Source: an uncultured Prevotella sp. (GTDB lineage: Bacteria; Bacteroidota; Bacteroidia; Bacteroidales; Bacteroidaceae). Taken from it: DNA of 27,289 nt. Below, in pieces: positions 23,007 through 27,289 of the stretch. How positions within the stretch are numbered: position 1 is the stretch's first letter; every line of letters starts with the position of its first letter. The position numbers and the translations under genes are program-made. A model generated the notes under the pieces. It ran no database searches. It was given only the letters and a program-made list of their open reading frames with translations, and had not been told where the DNA came from. Location: assembly GCA_900547005.1 (NCBI GenBank), contig URER01000035.1, positions 1 through 27,289 on the forward strand, given 5' to 3'.

Positions 23007-23948
23007 TTATGGAATTATAAAGTTTATCACTTCCTGCTCTACCGTAATTGTAAAAGCACCGATTGGCGCGCCATTCATCAATCTTCCGTCGACACCAACC
23101 AAAGCGTGCTGCGCCGTATTGAAAACCACCTCACGCGTTCTATAAGGATGTACGCTACGGTGATTCAAGAACTTTCCCTTTACAAATAGATAGATTCCTT
23201 CCATCAACTGGGTCATCTCGGGATGAGAAACCACCGACACATCGAGCAAGCCGTTATAAGGAACGGCATTCGGAGTCTGCCCGTATCCGGAAGCATTGCC
23301 CACACATACGGTCATCACCTTGCGTCTTATCTTGTCTGTATTGATTTTTATGTCCATAAGATATTCCATCCGCTGGAATATAAGAAGTATGAAAGAGAAC
23401 ACAAACGACAACGTTCGCGAGCCGAAAATATGATGTGTCTGGCGACGGAGATTCATTATCGCAGCTATCAATCCCACATTCACGCAATTCAGGAAATAGC
23501 GGTGGCAGTTCTCATTCTTCGAGTTCTTATATCGTATGCAACCGAGGTCTATCTTGCGAATCCTGCGCGTAATCAGCGAGTCAATGGTCTTTTCGATCTC
23601 GTGTTCGTTGAAGTTCCAGAAATGAGCGAAGTCGTTCATCATTCCGTTTGGAATCACACCGAGCGCAATACTGTCGCGCACCCGTTTCTCAACGAGCATC
23701 AGACAGTTTATAGCATCATTAAGAGCCGAGTCGCCACCCACGATAACGATAGTCTTATAACCATTGTTTATCATCATCATAACAAGTCGCTCCACACTGC
23801 GCGCACGCTCACTCTGAACGAAATCGAACTCCACACCACGATTGCGCAGTATTTTTTCTATCCGCTCCCAACGCTTGTGCGGGTTCTTCATAAAACCATC
23901 TCTCGGACAATAGAGTATGCCCCATTTCGTGTTTGTCTCAGTTGCCAT
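23007..23948 (-). CDS. Diacylglycerol kinase-family lipid kinase
   Basis: 313 residues, DAGK catalytic fold (YegS/DgkB/sphingosine kinase group), ATP-dependent phosphorylation of a lipid alcohol at the membrane. ILYCP at the N-terminus corresponds to the family start. The nucleotide loop reads GGDSALNDA (71-79) instead of the usual GGDGT-xNE/D, and IPNGMMNDFAHFW replaces the common PxGTxNDFAR. VGNASGYGQTPNAVPYNGLLDVSVV is the typical second-domain segment (gxxxGGGxxxAPxAxxxDGxLDV). Three nucleotides separate it from the miaA stop, so the two form an operon. The substrate is unknown, and the altered loop makes activity uncertain. Confidence 0.82.
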   Translation of the reverse strand: MATETNTKWGILYCPRDGFMKNPHKRWERIEKILRNRGVEFDFVQSERARSVERLVMMMINNGYKTIVIVGGDSALNDAINCLMLVEKRVRDSIALGVIPNGMMNDFAHFWNFNEHEIEKTIDSLITRRIRKIDLGCIRYKNSKNENCHRYFLNCVNVGLIAAIMNLRRQTHHIFGSRTLSFVFSFILLIFQRMEYLMDIKINTDKIRRKVMTVCVGNASGYGQTPNAVPYNGLLDVSVVSHPEMTQLMEGIYLFVKGKFLNHRSVHPYRTREVVFNTAQHALVGVDGRLMNGAPIGAFTITVEQEVINFIIP

Positions 23949-23951
23949 ATT

Positions 23952-24884
23952 TCATCTCTGTTTATCTGTCAGTTCCATTATAGCCATCACCTTATCGTCT
24001 ATAGGCTTGCTTGCGTCAAGCCAATGAATGTGAAAGCCTCTGCGTTCCATACCCCGAAACCACGTCATCTGCCGCTTGGCAAACTGATGTATCGCGATTT
24101 CTAATTGCCGGAACATCTCATCATAAGTCAATTTGCCCGTTACATATTCGGTAACGAACTTATATTCGAGTCCGTAGTATATCAAGTCTTCAGCCGGAAT
24201 GCCACGGCGCAGCAGCCCTTGTATCTCCTCCACCATTCCGTCTTCGAGCCTTGCTTTCAGCCGGTTGGTAATTTTGCGCCTCCGCTCATCGCGGTCTATG
24301 TCCACACCTATTATTAATGAGTCGATAGGCGGGCACTCCCGCTCCGGCATAGGATTGTTCAAGTTGTGTTCCTCTATCTCAATAGCTCTTATGGCACGTT
24401 GAGCCGTGTCCACATCCGAACGGTTGTGCATCGTGCTTCCTGTCTTTTTTTTCAACTCGACAAGCATCGCCGTAAGCTCTTCGAGTGTCTTTCCAGCAAG
24501 CCTCTCACGCAATTCGGCATTTTGTGGAACCGGCGACAGAGAGTAGCCCTTAAGCACAGCCTCGATATACAGGCCCGTTCCGCCACACAGGATAGGTTTC
24601 ACGCCCTTGTTCCGAATATCTTCGTATGCATTCAAGAAGTCTTCCTGATAGCGAAAAAGATTGTATTTCGTGCCAGGTTCACATATATCTATGAGATGAT
24701 AAGGTATCTTTTTGCCATCCACCACATAGTCGGCAAGATCTTTTCCCGTACCTATATCCATGCCACGATACACCTGCCGCGAATCAGCACTGATTATTTC
24801 AGCACCCGTTTTCGCAGCCAAATGTGCCGCAAGCGTTGTCTTTCCGCTCGCCGTCGGCCCTAATATCGTTATCATCTTGCGCAT
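23952..24884 (-). CDS. miaA: tRNA dimethylallyltransferase
   Basis: 310 residues from ATG 24884; ATG 24875 (MITILG) is an equally plausible start, and the frame upstream begins only with TTG. Adds a dimethylallyl group to A37 of tRNAs reading UNN codons. P-loop GPTASGKT, SADSRQVYRGMDIGTGK (tRNA/DMAPP site), GGTGLYIEAVLKG and the C-terminal YYGLEY and FAKRQMTWFRG segments are all present. The -7 box TATATTTG (24902-24895) lies only about 10 nt before ATG 24884, giving an almost leaderless mRNA or favouring the later start. Confidence 0.95.
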   Translation of the reverse strand: MRKMITILGPTASGKTTLAAHLAAKTGAEIISADSRQVYRGMDIGTGKDLADYVVDGKKIPYHLIDICEPGTKYNLFRYQEDFLNAYEDIRNKGVKPILCGGTGLYIEAVLKGYSLSPVPQNAELRERLAGKTLEELTAMLVELKKKTGSTMHNRSDVDTAQRAIRAIEIEEHNLNNPMPERECPPIDSLIIGVDIDRDERRRKITNRLKARLEDGMVEEIQGLLRRGIPAEDLIYYGLEYKFVTEYVTGKLTYDEMFRQLEIAIHQFAKRQMTWFRGMERRGFHIHWLDASKPIDDKVMAIMELTDKQR

Positions 24885-24894
24885 AATACAAATG

Positions 24895-24902
24895 CAAATA
24901 TA
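24895..24902 (-). promoter_or_regulatory. -7 box upstream of miaA
   Basis: The minus strand reads TATATTTG. No TTTG at 19-21 bp upstream, so only half supported. Confidence 0.4.
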
Positions 24903-25039
24903 CAAATAACCTGTGAAACTCTAATAAAATCTAACGACAAAATCTTTATCTACACAGCAAAATAACGGCTTTGTAAAGTTTTTGTAACGAAGAATATACG
25001 GGTTTACTGTGCATTAATGACTTAAGCGTAAAGCTGGTT

Positions 25040-25182
25040 TCAGAGTTCCATCGACATGATATAGTCGTTCATAAAGTATCCGTTGCCTATCGAGAAATCA
25101 CCCTGACGTGCCTTATGATTTGTTCTGCAAGTTGCCTTATCTGCGGGCAATCGTCTTTTGTGGCTTTTCTTATCTCAAACAT
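25040..25182 (-). pseudogene. GNAT-family N-acetyltransferase remnant with internal deletion
   Basis: From ATG 25182 the minus strand encodes MFEIRKATKDDCPQIRQLAE, a typical GNAT N-terminus (beta-1 and alpha-1). After about 22 codons the frame ends. In another frame the DNA continues as KARQGDFSIGNGYFMNDYIM and stops at TGA 25042-25040, matching the usual C-terminal end of small Bacteroidota GNAT proteins. The two ends are joined near 25111-25120. About 110 codons, including the acetyl-CoA-binding motif, are missing, so it cannot be functional. The surrounding 24903-25039 and 25183-25292 show nothing else I can name. Confidence 0.75.
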
Positions 25183-25292
25183 TATCGTACTCTTTTCTAT
25201 AAGTAAGTATTCAAAATTAATCTTAGATTACGGTTATTTTGCAATGTCTCCACCATGTAATGGCAAAGCAACCGCTTTAGTTTAGTAAAAAA

Positions 25293-25345
25293 TATAGCTT
25301 AAATTTTTTCCAAAAGTGCCACTTTCAGAGAAAATTTAAGCTATA
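25293..25345. repeat. 15-bp inverted repeat (hairpin) in intergenic region
   Basis: TATAGCTTAAATTTT (25293-25307) and its exact complement (25331-25345) with a 23-nt loop. The right arm opens the dispersed repeat copy 2. It resembles the palindrome at 597-618 in sequence and position relative to that repeat. Confidence 0.75.
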
Positions 25346-25395
25346 ATTTTCAGCCGTTTACAACTCGCCGGTTTTCAACGGGATAGAAAACGGAG
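25339..25395 (+). repeat. Dispersed intergenic repeat, copy 2
   Basis: Aligns without gaps with 606-662 (shared AGCTATAATTTT, TTTTCAA, GATAGAAA at equal spacing). In both places an inverted repeat ending in GCTATA precedes it. Lies downstream of the transporter gene. Confidence 0.55.
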
Positions 25396-25427
25396 CACAA
25401 AACGGCCAGAAACGAAGTCTTTTCTGC

Positions 25428-27287
25428 TTATCCCAACAAGTGGGTGATGCCTACCAGATAGAGTACTCCGTAGCCGATGACCATACTGAGAATACCCATC
25501 ATGAGACCAATCTTAAGCATATCTTTCTGATTAACAAGTCCGGTTGAGTAAGCAACAGCGTTAGGCGGCGTTGAGATTGGCAGGCACATAGCGCTCGAAG
25601 CTGCAAGAGCAATACCGATAATCACCGTACTTGTGCCGCCGATTGCATCGAGACGGTCGCCCATACCGGTGCAGACAACAGCGAGGATTGGCACGAGAAG
25701 AGCCGCTGTAGCCGTGTTTGAAATGAAGTTTGAAAGCAAATAACAGATTACTCCCGACACTACCATTATCACAATCGGACTCCAACTGCCAAACGGAATA
25801 GAGTCGATAGCAGCTGCGGCAAGTCCCGAGCCGTTCAGTCCGAGACCCAATGCAAATCCTCCGGCAACCATCCAGATGACGCTCCAGTCAATAGATTGCA
25901 AGTCGCGGGCCGTAATAACGCCTGTAAGGGCAAACACTCCCATAGGTATCATAGCCACGGTGTTGGCATCGACACCCGTTACACGGTCGAGAAGCCACAT
26001 GAGAATGGTAACTATGAAGGTTATTGCGACAACCCACATACGCCATCCTTTATGCACGTTTCCGGTAATTTCGAGTTCAATAGTCTTCTTCGTGAACGGG
26101 AAAAAGCGCAGTATCACCACCCAAGAAATAAGGAGAAGAGCTATTACCAACGGGAACATGAACATCATCCACTGGCCGAAACTGATATTAAGATGAAGCG
26201 TGTCGTGCAGCGCTTGCACAGCGATGGCGTTAGGAGGCGTACCGATTGGTGTTGCCATACCACCGATATTGGCTGCCACAGGAATACTCAATGTAAGTGC
26301 AATACGACCCTTCCCGTTTGCCGGCAAGGCTGCAAACACGGGCGTAAGGAACGTAAGCATCATGGCTGCAGTAGCTGTATTGGACACAAACATAGAGAAA
26401 ACGCCCGTTATAAGCAGGAAGCCGAGCAACACGGTTTCGCTCTTATTGCCGAACGGACGTATAAGATTGCGCGCGAGCAACACGTCGAGCCCCGACTTGG
26501 TGGCTGCGATGGCAAGCACGAAACCGCCGAGGAACAGCATGATTACAGGATTGGCGAAGGTTGCCATAATATCCGTTGAACTGAGTTCCGCTCCGAAATC
26601 GGCACCTTCTATCACGTCCTTGTTGCTGTATGTATTGCCTTTTGCCACCCATGCGGCACGGTCGGCAGCGAGTTTCTTCAGGTCTTCATTGCCAGGAGTT
26701 GTGAAATCCCATTTCTTAGCGACCTCCGACTTATCATCTGTAGCCTTATCGAGCAGTTCTATTGACTTCAGATGAACAGCCCCACCCTTACTTGTGAGTG
26801 CCACGCGACCATCTTTGTTCACCGTTGCAAACACGGTCTTCTCACCATCAGTCGTCTGTCCGCCTTTAATAGTGATGTTCTTTGAACCGCTGATATAGCC
26901 TTTGTCGCCCTCAGCCGCCTTATATGTAACGAGCAAAGTTTCTCCCTTCTTCATCTCCGGGAGCTTCATCGTAATGTCCTTGCCGTTCAATACGAGAGTT
27001 TTCTCGTTCAAATCGAACACAATTTTATCCTCTTTGTAGACGCCGCTCGTAAAAGTTATGTCCTTTGTCAAAGCCAGTTCCGAGCCGTTTGCCGAGAGTT
27101 TGGCGCCCGTCTCCTTGAAGCAGGAGATGCTGTTGTTGGACACCGTGAGGCACATAGAGGTGATGATAACCAGCGAAGTGGCCCATGATGGGATGGCCTC
27201 GGTAAGCCACGAGAGTGTGGCAAACACAAAAATGGGGCTCAGTAGCAAAAAGGTGTGGGTATAAATAAAAAATGTTATCTTTGCAGT
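25428..27287 (-). CDS. DASS/SLC13-family sodium-coupled transporter with inserted extracytoplasmic-like domain, 5' end missing
   Basis: The frame is open to the window edge; the first possible start inside is TTG 27248 (606 residues, numbering used here). Both sodium-site motifs of the divalent anion:Na+ symporter family are present: SNT 289-291 and 510-512, with TPIGTPPNA (333-341) and LPISTPPNA (556-564). WLTEAIP (14-20) marks the normal helix ahead of the first core domain. Between ISCFKE (about 46) and TDIMATFANP (about 225) lie roughly 175-180 extra hydrophilic residues with beta-strand-like repeats, GGAVHLKSIELLD and WDFTTPGNEDLKKLAADRAAW, reminiscent of modules in secreted Bacteroidota pectin enzymes. 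Normal members lack this. By standard topology the loop faces the periplasm. The first helix is absent: homology fades at the 27235 repeat boundary, so the gene may be broken by an IS. Substrate unknown. Confidence 0.85.
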   Translation of the reverse strand, partial: TAKITFFIYTHTFLLLSPIFVFATLSWLTEAIPSWATSLVIITSMCLTVSNNSISCFKETGAKLSANGSELALTKDITFTSGVYKEDKIVFDLNEKTLVLNGKDITMKLPEMKKGETLLVTYKAAEGDKGYISGSKNITIKGGQTTDGEKTVFATVNKDGRVALTSKGGAVHLKSIELLDKATDDKSEVAKKWDFTTPGNEDLKKLAADRAAWVAKGNTYSNKDVIEGADFGAELSSTDIMATFANPVIMLFLGGFVLAIAATKSGLDVLLARNLIRPFGNKSETVLLGFLLITGVFSMFVSNTATAAMMLTFLTPVFAALPANGKGRIALTLSIPVAANIGGMATPIGTPPNAIAVQALHDTLHLNISFGQWMMFMFPLVIALLLISWVVILRFFPFTKKTIELEITGNVHKGWRMWVVAITFIVTILMWLLDRVTGVDANTVAMIPMGVFALTGVITARDLQSIDWSVIWMVAGGFALGLGLNGSGLAAAAIDSIPFGSWSPIVIMVVSGVICYLLSNFISNTATAALLVPILAVVCTGMGDRLDAIGGTSTVIIGIALAASSAMCLPISTPPNAVAYSTGLVNQKDMLKIGLMMGILSMVIGYGVLYLVGITHLLG

Positions 27288-27289
27288 CA
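27235..27289. repeat. Right copy of 55-bp terminal inverted repeat (suspected IS end)
   Basis: Perfect reverse complement of 1-55. Read outward (plus strand) it begins GGGCTCAGTAGC and carries the -7 box TATCTTTG at 27275-27282, pointing off the edge. The boundary at 27235 coincides with the point where transporter homology starts (IFVFATLSWLTEA). Confidence 0.7.

Noticed and set aside
23223..24104. 293-codon plus-strand open frame across the lipid kinase and the end of miaA
   Set aside because: Antisense to two recognisable genes, with no domain and no promoter or ribosome site.
1..27289. Circular molecule (plasmid or phage) suggested by matching ends
   Set aside because: The ends match in inverted, not direct, orientation, and the gene content is chromosomal.

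Overview
The window looks like chromosomal DNA from a member of Bacteroidota, most likely Prevotellaceae. Many genes are preceded by the Bacteroidota sigma-ABfr type promoter (TTTG, 19-20 bp, TAnnTTTG). Shine-Dalgarno sequences are mostly weak. The gene products (GH28-GH105 fusion, DUF6359-like lipoprotein, PepSY-like periplasmic protein, GH57 amylase-like protein, GH133-type debranching enzyme) are typical of gut or oral Bacteroidales. This assignment is inference from gene content, not from a marker gene.

Layout. 1-55 is a perfect inverted copy of 27235-27289, so both ends run into the same repeated element, which I suspect is an insertion sequence. 56-1020 has no convincing protein gene but holds a promoter, a terminator hairpin, a palindrome and a 22-bp repeat array. 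1021-3627 (-) is a secreted pectin-degrading fusion enzyme. 3811-3918 (+) looks like a small RNA gene. 4002-5395 (+) encodes an acidic lipoprotein and an ECF sigma factor. 5565-6221 (-) is ribulose-phosphate epimerase, divergent from a TonB-dependent receptor (6525-8591 +). A PepSY-like periplasmic protein follows on the minus strand (8698-9147). A second type of 22-bp repeat array lies at 9424-9555.

9706-16905 (+) is a complete tryptophan operon: promoter, a 16-codon leader peptide with three consecutive Trp codons, an attenuator terminator, then trpD-C-F-A-B-E-G. Compared with the B-E-G-D-C-F-A order I recall from Bacteroides, this is a circular permutation. The trpB/trpE junction carries an inverted pair of REP-like palindromes, one translated as the TrpB tail and the other as the TrpE N-terminus.

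17028-21820 (-) is a glycogen/alpha-glucan cluster (debranching enzyme, GT4 glycogen synthase-like enzyme, GH57 protein lacking the usual catalytic residues). It is divergent from a Crp/Fnr regulator (22065-22766 +). A third 22-bp repeat array sits between that regulator and a miaA-lipid kinase operon (24884-23007 -). 25040-25182 (-) is the wreck of a GNAT acetyltransferase. The right end (25428 to the edge, -) is a DASS/SLC13 sodium-coupled transporter with an in-frame insertion of about 180 residues that looks extracytoplasmic. Its first membrane helix is missing at the suspected IS junction.

Most worth following up: the 22-bp palindromic repeat arrays in three intergenic regions, the domain-inserted transporter, the candidate small RNA, the trp leader and permuted operon, and the repeat-captured ends of TrpB and TrpE.
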